Below are positions 9,653 to 22,220 of a stretch of 64,000 bases of DNA, piece after piece. The DNA is taken from contig CM114272.1 of the NCBI GenBank assembly GCA_050084515.1, positions 20,584,001 through 20,648,000 of the forward strand, in the 5' to 3' direction. The number at the start of each line of letters is the position of its first letter. The stretch's first letter is position 1. Under the pieces are notes generated by a model, which did no database searches, was not told the DNA's origin, and worked only from the letters and a program-made list of their open reading frames with translations. Source of the stretch: Blasia pusilla. Its lineage: Eukaryota > Marchantiophyta > Marchantiopsida > Blasiales. The position numbers and the translations under genes were made by a program.

Positions 9653-11849
9653 TCTTCCACTTCCTACCAATCCTCTACAATTATCTCACATGCTTCAAGT
9701 TGCTCGAGCAAAGGGCCAAAGAAGAAGACATGTTGATTTGGACAAAGTACAGGAGATTGCACATGTTGGCGATCCGTTGATAAGGAGTGATGCCAATGGA
9801 GCTAATCATGAAGGCCACACAAAAGTGAATGAAGACAATGGACATGCCTCGATTCCAAATGTGGGATCTCATTTGGATGAAGTACATGAGATTGCACATG
9901 TTGGCGATCCATTGATAAGGAGTGATGCCCATGGTGCCAATCGTGAAGGCCACATGGAAGAAAATGAAGACAATGTACATGCCTCAATTCCAAATGTGGG
10001 ATCTAGAAGGGTTCTCAACTTGAAAAAATTTCTCAATATTGCACGTATTCCTAACTTTGAAGAGAAGCATATTCAAATTCTTAGGTTGGGAGATCGTATT
10101 GATAGTATGACTGCCCGTTTTAGTGTTGGACTTTTGAATGTCATTTGTACGACTTGCAATGTTCTATATTAGAAGTGTGAGAGAGTGAAGTATACTAGGT
10201 TTATAAGCTTGCCTTTTGGTATGTGTTGTGGGCATGGTAAGATTCAATTACCATATTTGACAACGTCACCTTCTATACTAGCATAATGACTTTCTGGTAT
10301 GAGTTCAAATAGTCTTCATTTTTTGCGTAATGCACGTGCCTATAATAGTGCTCTTCAATTGGCATATACTAAGGCACATGTGACAGAGCAACGAGATGGT
10401 ATAGGAAACTTCAAGATTCAAGGTGGTGTATATCATTCTATTGGACCTCTTCATGCTGAAAGTGGTGCTCCTCCCCAATTCGCGCAAATTTATATTCATG
10501 ATGATGAGCATCAGATGGAACATAGAAGAAGGATTATAAGTGGAGATTATCATGATCAATTGAGGCTAGAGATCTTAAGGGGATTACAAGATATGTTACA
10601 TGCCCATAATCCATATGTGGCTCTATTTCAAAATGTGGCTATTCATCCATGTAATTCTGACTTCCACATTGTTCTTAAGAATAGTAAGTGAGGTCTTGAT
10701 GCAAAACAATACACCTTGCCTGTTGCTTCACAGATTGTAACTATCTTGCCCGGAGATGGGAATGAGCAAGTAGTAGGACGTGATATTATTGTTTGCTTAC
10801 ATGGAGGAGGGATTCGTCTTCTATCAGACTTGAATGAAGCCTATATCCCATTGCACTTTGTTTTGATTTTTATTTATGGTGAAGCAAGTTGGCATCCTAG
10901 GATACCTTTGCAAGTGCAACATGATTTTAGAGATGATCCGCCGTTAAGAGGGGATGTTATGATGGACGAGGATGGAGAAGATATTTTACAAGGGGGAATT
11001 CAAGGTGAAGTTACCACTCATGAGGTGAGTTAAAATACCATTACATCTTTACAATTTCCTTCATTCAGACTTCATGCGAGCTAAGGCTATGGATAATAAT
11101 CGGTTGCTCAGGTTTGGTTGTCTTACTCAAGAATATATGGTGGATATGTATGCGACTATTGAAATGAAACGGCTAACTTGGATACAATTGCATCAAAAAG
11201 AGTTGAAAGTTGATTTATACCAAGGTGTTAGAGATGCCATGACTCGGCATGATGTGAATGATCAAGGCATAGGGAGACATATTATCTTACTTTCGTCTTT
11301 CATAGGAGGACCCCGTGCATCAATTATACCATGATGTTATGGCCATTGTGAGACATTTTGGGAAGCCTAACTACTTTTTGACTATGACTTGCAACCCTAA
11401 ATGGCCAGAGATTACTTTTGCTCTGCTTCATGGGCAATCAACGTATGATCGTCCTGACTTGGTTGTACGTGTTTTCCAACAAAATAAGGAGTTGTTGAGA
11501 CTTATATTGGATAAGCGTATTCTGGGTCGAGTGGTAGGATGCATTCATGTAGTCAAGTTCCAAAAGAGAGGGCTACCACATGTGCATATCCTAATTATTC
11601 TTGCTTCTGAGGATAAGCCAAGGACAACCTTTGATTTTGACGATATTATATCGGGTGAGATTCCCAATCCCATCACTCATCCTAGGTTACATGCTACTGT
11701 AAGAAACTATATGATTCATGGTCCGTGTGGAGTAGCACATCCAACTGCACCTTGCACGGATAAAACAACAACAAAAATTCCAAAGGATACCTAATGCCCT
11801 TTGCATCAATGACAATGGAGAATGAGGATAGGTATCCTATTTATAGGAG
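9653..11849 (+). pseudogene. Helitron Rep region with HUH motif
   Basis: The block opens with the third VARAKGQRRRH copy and two tandem 135-bp repeats (about 9735-10004). It continues with a cysteine-rich segment (CTTCNVLY, then FGMCCGHGKIQLP) typical of the N-terminal zinc-finger-like part of Helitron proteins, the conserved FLRNARAYNSA and PPQFAQIYIHD text, the block around LLSDLNEAYIPLHF, and after an intron (11025-11068) MDNNRLLRFG and GKPNYFLTMTCNPKWPEI. The rolling-circle HUH signature is FQKRGLPHVHIL at about 11562-11595. In-frame stops fall at 10170 and 10689, and frameshifts near 11312 and 11790. Confidence 0.85.
9735..10004 (+). repeat. Two 135-bp tandem repeats inside a Helitron exon
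   Basis: The units start at about 9735 and 9870 and share 'gagattgcacatgttggcga' and 'gataaggagtgatgcc'. The period of 45 codons keeps the reading frame. Confidence 0.85.
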
Positions 11850-11953
11850 GTAATTCATTGGTTATGTTGTTCATTTCGTCATTTAATAATCTTCTATTAG
11901 TGTGCTATGTATTTTCCCCAACTACTAACAAGCTTCTATATGTGTTTATGCAG

Positions 11954-12627
11954 GCGTGATAATGGCAGATTGATTAATAAGTCGAATCATGACTTCGATA
12001 ATTGTTGGGTAGTTCCATACAATCCAATGTTATGTACTCTATTTGATTTTCATATCAAATTGGAGATAACAAATAGCATCTTGGCAGTAAAGTACTTTTA
12101 TAAGTATGTGTAGAAGGGATCTGATGTTATATCATATACCTTGGCAAATACTATATCAAGCAAGGATATTATTGATGAGACATCATTATATCTTGATGCA
12201 AGGTATTTCAATCCCTTCTATCTTTCAAGATCTCCCTATTTTTTCCTATGCTATTATGTGGGACTCTAACAATATTTATATTGTCTGGTATGAAGGTACG
12301 TTTCTTCATCACAAGCATGTTGGAGAATCTTCAAGTTTAGTCTACATGCAGAGCAACCAAGTATTATGAGATTGATTGTTCATCTTCCAGAGAGTCAAAT
12401 GGTATATTTTCATGGGCAAGATTCATTGGGTAATATTTTGGAGCAAAGTAAGGAAACCACTCTCACTCAATGGTTTGCAACAAATATTTCTGATTCAACC
12501 GCGCGACAATATTTTTATTTGGAGTTTCCTTCTCATTACTCTTGGAATAAGAAGCGATGGCATCGGCGTAAACGTGCACAAAAAGGATGTGGACATCCTA
12601 TTGGACGTGTGTATATGACAAACCCAG
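11954..12627 (+). pseudogene. Helitron Rep C-terminal region (tyrosine-containing part)
   Basis: The block continues Rep after intron 11850-11953: RDNGRLINKS, then VVPYNPML, then VKYFYKYV, which is the usual place of the catalytic tyrosine pair, followed by a TAG stop at 12112-12114 and KGSD. Intron 12203-12295 restores ARYVSSSQACWRIF, a conserved Helitron block. The exon ends with HLPESQMVYF and PIGRVYMTNPG. The stop beside the tyrosine motif would abolish nicking function. Confidence 0.8.
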
Positions 12628-12735
12628 GTAAATTTTCTATTCTATGTTAAGATACAACTATTAAGGCGAAATTTGAGTTAATGTTATAAACACATTCGTG
12701 CTTCCTTCCTAATAATTTTTTTTTGCTAATCCTAG

Positions 12736-14826
12736 TTGAAGGGGAACGTCATTGGTTACGATTACTTCTCCATTATGTGAGAGGAGCTCAATCATATCAA
12801 GATTTGAGAATTATCGATGGTGTAGTTTATCCTACCTTCAAAGAGACCGCTTTTCATATGGGAATTTTGGAGGACAATAGAGACATCTTTTCTTGCTTTG
12901 AAGAGGCGGTTGTCATTTGTACTGGTTATTCATTACGTCTACTCTTTGCCATTTGTCTTCTATATAATACACCTTCTCTTCCGGCTATGGTATGGGGACA
13001 TTTTTTGGTTCCATTAACAGAAGATCTTCTACATCAAAGGCGTGAGGTAATATGCATGCCTTTTGTTAAGTCAATTTTTTTCTTATTTCTCTTATGAACT
13101 TTTTAGGTATTGTATTTATGTTTTAACTTCTATATTTGTTCCTTGTAACAGAGAATTGGTATTCGGAGCCTTACATTGGATGTTCACATTATTAATCTTG
13201 CGTTATTGGAGGTCCATTACCATCTTCAAGATCAGGAAAAAAATTTCTTTATCGATGACGGGCGGAACGGGAAAAACCCTTTTGTACAACCTTCTTTTTG
13301 CAATGGTACGGAGCGAGGGTCATATAGCTCTTGCAGTTGCATCTTCGGGGATTTCCGCTTTATTATTGGATGGAGGTCGTATTGCTCATTCTTGATTCAA
13401 GATTCCTATCCAAGTACATGAAAGCTCCACTTGCAAGTAAGTCTAGATTTAAGATTTTTTTTCCTTTTTACTTTATAATTATGGCATGCATATTATTGTT
13501 ATATTCTTAGATTTATCCTTCATAAATGTTCCTCACATATTGTTTTGTTATCTATTCTCTAGCCTATTGGTCAATAGTCATATGGACCGCCTTATACAAA
13601 AGGCAAAGTTGATTGTGTGGGATGAAGCTCTTATGACCCATCGTCATGCATTTGAGGCCGTTAATCGTACTTTCCAAGATATCATGGGTTTGATGGATCC
13701 TCGATTACGAGACTTGCCTTTTGGGGGAAAGATCGTTTTATTCGGTGGTGACTTTCGACAACTTCTTCAAGTTGTTCGTCGTGGAGATCATGCCACAGTT
13801 GTGCGTGCAACACTTAGGAGATCTCTTATTTGGTCTGACGTGAGATTATTGAAACTCACTACGAACATGAGAGGTAATACTTTACAAGGTACTAAAGAAA
13901 AAACCTAATATTTTGCCTTTCTCATTTCATCTGGTTTTTGTTTATTTTTAATATGTACTTATTCCTTTATCTTATATTTATTCGTAGGATATGCATGAGA
14001 AGAGCAAGAAGCGTTTGCAACGTGGTTATTAGAGGTAGGAGAGGGTCGTATACCATTACATTTGGACCTTGGAGAGGATTTTATACAAGTTCCGGATGCG
14101 ATAATTTTTAAAACCACAAGGACCAATGATCTCATTGACATTGTTTATGGACACGATGTTAATAAGTGGAGTGACATTGATTTCTTGAGGGGTACATCCA
14201 TTTTGTCAACCAAGAATACTATTGTGGATATTATAAATGCAGAAATTATGTCTCGATTTCCAAGAGAGGTAATATTTATGTTCTTGAATATCATTCTTAT
14301 ATTTTCATTATTGTATTGCTACATTTTCTATCGTCTCTTTTATTATTAATGATTTATTTTGTTTTTGCAAGAGCATACTTTCTTGAGTGTTGATTCTGTT
14401 TCCGACGATGAGATGAGACTTGTTTATCCGACATAATTTTTGAACACATGTTTACCACCTGGATTGCCACCTCATTGTCTGACTCCGAAGATTGGAGCTC
14501 CAATAATGCTATTACGGAATATGAATGGAGCAAAGGGACAAGCAAACGGGACTCGGCTGGTGATAGCTAGCTTTAGTCGACATCTTATAGATGCAACAAT
14601 TATCACAGGAAAAAACATTGGAGCTCGAGTTTTCATTCCACGCATTCCATTGATTGCATCAAATTCCCGCCTACTTGTTGATTTGCAACGATTTCAATTT
14701 CCTATGGGTCTTACTTTTGCAATGACGATTAATAAGTCTCAAGGTCAAACATTAGATAGAGTTGGTATCTACTTGTGAGATCCAATATTTTCTCATAAGC
14801 AATTGTATGTTGATTTGTCAAGGTAG
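12736..14826 (+). pseudogene. Helitron PIF1-like helicase region
   Basis: After an acceptor at 12735 the text VEGERHWLRLLLHYVRGA and VVYPTFKETAFHMGILED marks the start of the helicase half. Walker A ([12 protein letters not shown]) begins near 13261, just after a one- or two-base frameshift. Walker B is LIVWDEALM near 13610, and the following motif is LFGGDFRQLLQVV. Later exons give [41 protein letters not shown] and the terminal motif [13 protein letters not shown] near 14720. Stops fall at 13395, near 13998, at 14434 and at 14778. A diverged second copy of this half lies at 49350-51430. Confidence 0.85.
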
Positions 14827-15058
14827 ACTCAAGGAATTCTATTCATATTATGACATATAGTGAAAATGCTAATAACAAAATAGGTGTTTATACTAGAATG
14901 TTGTATATAATGAAATGATAAATTAAAATTAAAATAACATTATATGTGTGCAGTTTTATATTGGTTATGCTTTTTAGATTTTACAATTGGTTGAAAAAAT
15001 ATTTATTGATATGAATAATATGATTAATTTTGTATATGCTAAATTTTGATACTATCTA
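14827..15058. other. AT-rich intergenic sequence, nothing recognised
   Basis: This AT-rich stretch lies between the end of the Helitron helicase text and the sharp rise in GC at about 15060. It ends in CTAG, but I see no GC hairpin before it, so it is not a convincing Helitron 3' end. Confidence 0.5.
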
Positions 15059-15059
15059 G

Positions 15060-15281
15060 GGCCGGGTCCCATGGGCGGGACGTCGCGGAGACCTTAAGGG
15101 TCGCCACTTTTCTACGCCCAGATTTTTTGGGCGTAGGAATTGTCCAATTCTGGCGCCGCTTCTCAGTGTATATCTAACGGTTTAAGCTAAACTCCATCGT
15201 GTTGTCTTGGCTTGAATACAAGTTGGTCGCGGAAACAAGTTGCAGAAATGAGGTCTACGGAGGCCCATGGGACCCGGCCCT
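15060..15281. mobile_element. Candidate MITE with 18-bp terminal inverted repeats
   Basis: GGGCCGGGTCCCATGGGC at the left end reappears as its exact reverse complement at about 15263-15280. The flanks are CTA and TTA, which would fit a 3-bp PIF/Harbinger (Tourist) duplication with one change. Inside is a hairpin with a 9-bp stem (15112-15120 with 15128-15136, CTACGCCCA). No ORF was recognised. It sits at the boundary between AT-rich Helitron DNA and the GC-richer island. Confidence 0.5.
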
Positions 15282-18200
15282 TAGTGTTGTCGTCCCAAGT
15301 CTTCCCTATTTATTGGACCATTCCCATTTTCTCCGATCCAATCTTCCGCACATAGACATATCGTTCATGCATGCACTCATTCGGAATTACTACCGCCAGT
15401 CGTCCACTCAAAAAGATCACTGTTTGTGCCATGCAGTTCTATCCCGGGCCGGGCCAAGCCAAGTCGTTCAAGCCAGGAGGAGTCCCCGGAGCATATACCT
15501 CCGCATCCAGCTAAATTCACTTACAAGGGAATTGTAAGATGGCTAATGTTTTTGTGACAGTTGGTGCAAACTAGATCTCCCCCTTTCGAAAGTTCGGAAG
15601 CAAATGGCCTGCAAGAGATCATGGGACTTTTGGCTCCTGATGACGAAGCTCTCATTAACACGAGCTGGTCGCCGCTAGGAAATCGCCGAGCAATTAATTT
15701 TGCACCTTCTAACATAACCGCTTGCTTTTGTTTTTGTCGAAACCTCCAATTTAGCAGCTTTCCTTTCTCCAAATTTTCTCGCTTTGTTCAGAAGGCCGGA
15801 AATCCTAGATGCCTTTGATCATTCCTTTGATTAGTTTTCTATGGGAGCCAGATGAGGGGATAGCTCCTCTTGTCGTATGATGTATCTTCATGATATGTAA
15901 GATCATTCCCAAGCGCAAACAAAGAAGTGTTCCGCCTCCCGTAGAAGAGTGCGTGTACACCACAGAGTACAAGCTGATGTGCTTCTGCCTGTCTACGTGA
16001 AAAGTCGACATTCTCTGGCTTTAAGGGTCCTCTCACAGGATGGTGTTGAAATTCGAGCGAGTATTAAGAAATGGAAGAAACATATTTCCGATCTCCAAGC
16101 AGCGATCGATGACTAGGCAGCAAGAAGGTATGCGATTATACGCCTGATATATTATGGGTAGTTGGCTGAGCGTGCACATGCGACCTACACTGGCCAGAGG
16201 AACCGCAGATGATTTGAAGGTGGAGCTGCGTAACTTTGAACTCGATACGTGTCGTCATGCCCTGTTTGTTATTAAATTGTAATTCTGGTAGGAGACCTGG
16301 AGAGATCTCGAGTGCCAGATCGATCCTCTTCCCAGTCTACGTCGTCGCGGAACCAGGTGGCGCACAACCTTGTGGGCGTCAATCAACGACGACTTACGAC
16401 GTCGTTGATTATCTGTGGACCGCTCTAGTCAACTACAGTACCTCTTACTACGTCGTTGTTGATGGTTGCAACGATAGGCGAACGTCCTCCATAGAAAACC
16501 CTAAAACCCTCCCTGTCGAAAATCTACCGAGTGGACTTTACGACGTCGTGTCGTTTTTCCCGAACTGAAATAAGTAAAGTTGTTCCGGACTTCTGCTCTC
16601 CGTTCGATAGGAACTCTCCTCAGGATCGCACGGCTGGAGATGTGAACATGAAACTTAACGACATCCGATGGAGACTTTCCTTTCACCAGTTATACCGGAA
16701 CTAAATGAGCCGTTAGCGTTCCTGGAATGCCCATCGGGCCCACCATTTGCATTTAATAATGAGAGCACTTCTTAGTAGCTCGGGTAGTCGCGTGAGAACC
16801 AATTGGACGGTGAGCACTGAGCAAGCCAACGGATCTACACGCCACGAGACCGCGAGGTACATATTTCCCAAGTTCCCACTTCCCAGCTGACGAGCACCGC
16901 TTGACTGAAAGTTAGGAAGTAACTCCGCCATCCGTGTGAGAGAACCGCGGTGAAGTTAGTCATATGCTTTTGGTGAGATACGACAACAACAACACAAAAT
17001 TATCGATGGGAGAACCCTAAAACGTAATTTACGAAGACTGGGTTAAAACGCTTCAGTCAAGATGAGGAGGAGCCCAGCAAGTGGGGAAAAAAAACCCTAA
17101 CACCAACTCCACTTAACTTAACCTAAAATTAGGGCTGAGAGGTCTGTCGACATCGTAGGTCTGTCACGGAGATGCTTGTTAAGCCGCAACTAGGCTGGGT
17201 AGATCGATGGGAGAAACTCGACACGACGGCTGAATCCCCGGCATGGTTGAGGTCGCCAAAAAGGGAAGAAACGTTTTCTCGTAGTGACGGTGGAATGTAA
17301 CTTGTTAAAGACGACGCTGCTCAAGGGGTGATGCGGCGGATGCGGAACAGGGGTGACAAAGCTTGCAAGGGTTGATAGAACGCGCCTAGATCGATGGCAG
17401 AACGTAGAATCGCAGGCCCGAACAGTCAGCATTGCTCAAATTGGACACACTATGAATAGAAGGTATTCGATAGTGAGGGGAGCTCATGTGGGGTGGTGAG
17501 AGGGGATTGAATTATGTTTCCAACCAGGCACGAGATTTGCTTCGCTCTATGGGTGGTCCCACACGCGCCTGAGCTGAAGTCTCCCTCAGGTTTATGGAGT
17601 AATTATGCAACGGCGATGAAGAGAGAGACGTGCGTTGTGTTGTACCGTATGGAAGAGGGCCGTATATTCCGGAGGTGATCATAGATGTGATGATCATAAA
17701 CAGTCACGCGAATGACGAAAGTGCGTGAAAAGTTCATGGGATCGCATACACCGTTCATTGGGCAGCTGCCGTTTCGTTCTCCGATATCTTTCCGCGCACT
17801 GTTTCTTCTATCCCACCCTTGCTTGCGAATTTGAATGATTGACCCGCCCCCGCCCTTGTCGCGCCCACTTCAATTATCGGAAACCGTCTCCACATCAATC
17901 CAAGAGAGACGCTACCTCAAACCTTCTACATCGCCTCTGCCGCTGTGGGGAGGTCGGATTCTGTGGGAAATAGTGTCGTGAGGCATTCGGAGTGACCAGT
18001 GCATCGGTGGACATGAGCAGTCGTCCTTCCAAAAGACACGACTCTCGTTTCTGCCCACAGATATATGTCAATGTTTTTGATTGAGTTGAAATGTCTCTCA
18101 ATGTATTGAGAAACCATGGGCACTGCAGTAGGTGCCGTCGGTGGACCGAACGGCAGGATCCGCGAAACAGTCAAAGGGCAGAGAACGACGACTTTACACA

Positions 18201-21200
18201 TCCATCGACCGTCAGGGTGAGCTAGGAAGGTTTAGGTTCCGCCTTCAAAGTCCAGTGCAACACTTCGCACACATTAAAGGGTTCGCTCTCCCAACCGTGG
18301 AGACTTTTTGATTCCAGCCTCAAGAGAATGACAACAAGCGGAGTCACCGCCGAGAATGGAGGTCACCTGCATCCTTGTCTACCTTCATTGAAAGAAGGTC
18401 CTGTCCGCCAATTCTCTCGAGTCTCGAAACCAATGATCGGGGAGATCCGAGGTTACGAGTATGGCCAGCCGGTTAAATTTGAGAATTTCCGATCGATTTA
18501 AAAGTTGCCTACGAAAACCAGCTGGAATTCGAGTACGTCCTTTGTATTTCGAATCTCACAACCGGTTACCTTTTCCGATTGGACATTCCCGGCGATGGAC
18601 CGCGTCCCGCGAAAAAACTTCCCGAACCCTGCTCGAAACGCCCTCTCTGCGTCTAACATCGGACAGGTAGATCATGATGTTGCAGCCCTGCTCTCCGACC
18701 ATACATGTATACGTACCTTCCTCTTATCCCCGTTTCCTAAACTTTACTTCTTTAATGCGACTTACATCCCGAAGTGTCACGACTTCCAAGTGTTGGCGGG
18801 GAACATCGACCCAACAATTTTCAGAGCCAGCTACCGCAAAATTAGCGATCATATACTCTGACAGTTAAAGTGAGCCGTTTTGATCGGATGGAGATGATGA
18901 GGTTCACTTGTTTATTGAAGAACCCTCCGGAGGCAATCGCGATCCGCAGTCCCCCGCGCAAAACCCCTCTCCTTGTACCGACCGATTTGATTGGAAGCGG
19001 GCAACTAACCAGGGCTTCAGTAGGACTATATTGCATGTGTCTTTAGAGCAGGTCATGACGCGAATCATGACTCGAGTACCTCCCAATCCGCGAACATGCT
19101 CCGGTTCCGAATCGCATCACCTTCGCGAATCAAGGAAATCAGGAAGCTGTGGTCTTGCTTGAAATTGACATTGCAACGGTCCCCAGGAATGAATCGCCCG
19201 TGCAGATTGATGGATAAAGCACATCATTACCACGTTCGTCCGAGTCCCCCCACGACGGCACTCATTCATGCAATCACGTCACTCTGATTAAATTCACCTG
19301 ATCTGCACCGTTTATCCTCGGATCGGACGGTAAATATTGAAGATCTTCTCGACACGCTGACTCCCGCTTAAGTTAGCACGAAGAAAAGGCTCGAAGAAAG
19401 GTCCGCCACGACTGTAGCTATGTCTACCGTTACGGAGAACTGCGACTCTTGCTGGCCCACGCAGTCCATTCTTCCCGGCAACTGGCAGCCGTCCAGTTGC
19501 GCCGCCGGGGCGGCAGGGTAGTGTTCTCTTACCGTAGGGATCCGCCGCCGCTTCGTCGATTCCCGTAGAGTGTAGGGAGGAATTGGGTTGGAAGGAACGC
19601 CGGTGTACTTCCAGACTCTAGACTCACAGACGTTCTTCCATGCCTGGATTGTCGCTGGCGTGGACGGTGGTAGACGGGCTTGTGGGATATGTCGACTGGG
19701 GACGCTACGGTGATGAACGGGTTATGGTGGTGTCAGGCGTTCCAAGTGAGGGGACGGGCTCCTTAATTTAGTTCAACATTTTCACTGAAACTCGGTCTTT
19801 CGTAGACCGCTGCACGTTCCCTTTATCATGCTCGAGATTTATGACCGTCATCGTCGTGACGACAACGGCGGAGGTGATGGGTAGTGCTCCCCTCCTGTGT
19901 TACTCGTTCTCCAAACATGGGGTTTCACGCTTGCCAATTACGTCTTGCAGTTGGCCGGCCCCTGTTGTTTCGAGATCTAGACGTGGTTGACATGGGACTT
20001 GATCGAGCGGGGTTGGGGATCGGAGACGCCGACTTCTAGGGTCAAGATTGTGTGCAAAGCGAAGTCGTGTAGTATATAGAAAATCGAAAAAACGAAGGTT
20101 CTCCAGTCCTGCTCCTATTTACGGTTTCTAAGGAACTTTAGGTCCAGACGTCTGCAGTATAGCGGTTGGTCATGATACAGTCCCCGGGATTATTGTAACA
20201 GGGATCTTCATGAAAGGATACACATCTCCTGCGCAAGCTTGTCGCAATCGAATCCAACAGGACTAGTTGGGCAGGTTTCTGTGTTTGAGCTCCATAGAGT
20301 ACAAGTAAGGGGCATGTATACTAGCCCTTCCGAGACTGCCGATGTTGCACTTGACCTTAAGCCGATAGGAGCCGCTAACCCACGCACCATCGGGAAGGAA
20401 TGTCTGGGAAATTGGGGCATGTAATTATTTGCCACAATCGCATTCCTATGCGTTCTCCTAGTGTCTACAAATATGCCCAGAAAACTCTGCAAATTCGAAT
20501 AGTCCGTGGCTTCATTTCTCTTCCTCACAAATAAAGTTCCGGGCTGTAATGCATATTGCCCGTAACTTCTATGGCTCACGGTGTGACTCCCTAAGGACAT
20601 AGGACACCATTTGGTTCGGCTAATGAAATACCTAAGTGTACTATGGACCTCCCTACGGCCAAATTCAATCGGCATAATTTTAGGATGTCACATGCAAACG
20701 GCGCTCAAATCGTCCGATTAAAGACTGTTTTCTACGGTGCATGCATGTGTGCCTAAAGTAAAAATCGCTTGCAGGCTCTAAACTGGAGACATATGTCCCT
20801 AAATTAAGAATTGCTTGCGAAGACTTGAAGTGAGCCGCAATCACGAGGAAAATCCGCAGCAAGATAGGAAGCGGATAGTGTCACTGGTTGCGGGTAAGAA
20901 ACAGAGTCAAGGCCTGCGTTATCAACTTGTCTTGATTTCAACAAAACGGCCGGGCATGGTAGGGTATCGGATCAAATGAAAAATAAGTGTCTTTTCTCAT
21001 TGGGGAAAATTCCTCGTTCCACATGTCTCATGTACTCTTTGTCAATACCGACTACCGACTAGTCTAATGATTTCAGGATGTGATAGGAGGAGTGTTTAGA
21101 TGGATTTCTCGTGCAGTGTAAAGCTTTGAGGCCCCTCACCACACCATTCCGGATAGTACTCAGTTACAGCCAAAATTACGAATGGCTAAGCAAATACCAA

Positions 21201-22220
21201 TCCAATATGTCACGAGTAATCCTAGCCGATCAGATTGCAACTACTTTCCACTTCCAAGAGTGCTGCCGCCTCAAAGGTTCGGGTGGGAGCCCTGGCATTA
21301 GTAGTAGACTGCCCTTTCAAGGATGCAACCTAGGTGCGTTGGGTGCTCTCAATTTAGCTACAACATACCAAGATCAATAATTTAGCAGCGAGATCATTTG
21401 TCACGCCTGAGCTTCGACGTGGGTACGATAATCCAAAATGAGCTGAAGCGACTCCACAAAGCGAGGAATCTTGCTGCTAAGGACAATGCAACAAGCGGTG
21501 TACATGCCTAGACAACGACTTTCACGATATGATCCTGGTATACAGGCTCGAGGTAGCCACGAGTAGGATCTAAAACGGAATCTCAACCGTAATCGAAGTG
21601 AAGCTCGCGGACATGTGGATAAGTTCATGAAGACAACTAATAGCACCACTGGATTCGAGCACAAAACGTAGGATATATGAATTTCATTAATGAACAGTCA
21701 CAGTGATACAATCTGCCACTTTTGAGCGATGTGGCAGAAGTTTGTGGACAGATAACGGCTGAATTACCCAGCGGTTATCAACCTCAAACTCCGTCCACAA
21801 CAGCAGCAGCGAACACTCATGAGTTTCAACAGCCCTACTCGTTGCGGCGGGTGGCAGTCAGGCCCAAATATTCACCTCTTCCCCAACGTCCAATTCTCAG
21901 GTAGAGAACTGCATCGTAGCGCAATGAGTACAATCTAGGACTAAAACTCGTCCCCACGAACTATGGAGAACCCTTCCAGCCTACCTCCAGCTACTTCCTC
22001 AATAGCTTTCCACCAATACTGTGCAATGTTGTAAATCTGGTACAGGTACAAAGTGGTGCCGTTTAAGAACAGTGGGCGCGTCGGGTATGTACACACCTCC
22101 CCTGTTGTCATATTCTACAACCTGTGCGGTGTTGTGCACAAACAAACCTCAGATGTCCAAACTACCGATACAGTGATCCTTCCACAAAAGCAGCCGTGAA
22201 AGATCACCAGAGACTCGATA
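15282..22220. other. GC-richer intergenic island, no gene recognised
   Basis: About 7 kb of noticeably higher GC than the flanks. It holds only short ORFs without recognisable domains; the longest is 20208-20675 (minus, 155 codons from an ATG), which I do not recognise. No transposon protein text was seen. This may be single-copy flanking DNA of the expansin gene or a decayed gene-bearing region. Confidence 0.4.

Larger units (their letters stand above)
7217..14826 (+). mobile_element. Autonomous-type Helitron, decayed, intron-rich
   Basis: A long plus-strand series of exon-like blocks spells a Rep-helicase (RepHel) protein in the right order: zinc-finger-like region, Rep with HUH motif, a region with candidate tyrosines, then a PIF1-like helicase with Walker A and Walker B. 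Blocks are joined by short GT-AG gaps of 44-156 bp that keep frame at most junctions (8773-8872, 9059-9214, 9401-9486, 9556-9652, 11025-11068, 11850-11953, 12203-12295, 12628-12735, 13047-13151, 13437-13562, 13889-13987, 14269-14373). In-frame stops (for example 10170, 10689, 12112) and frameshifts (about 11312, 11790, 13260) show it is not functional. No clear terminal TC or CTRR with hairpin was found, so the true ends are uncertain. Confidence 0.85.

Noticed and set aside
15010-15060. Possible 3' end of the coding Helitron at CTAG
   Set aside because: No GC hairpin upstream and no matching 5' end; CTAG is too short to support it alone.
20208-20675. 155-codon minus-strand ORF from an ATG
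   Set aside because: No recognised domain or splice context. ORFs of this length are expected by chance in a GC-richer 10-kb island.
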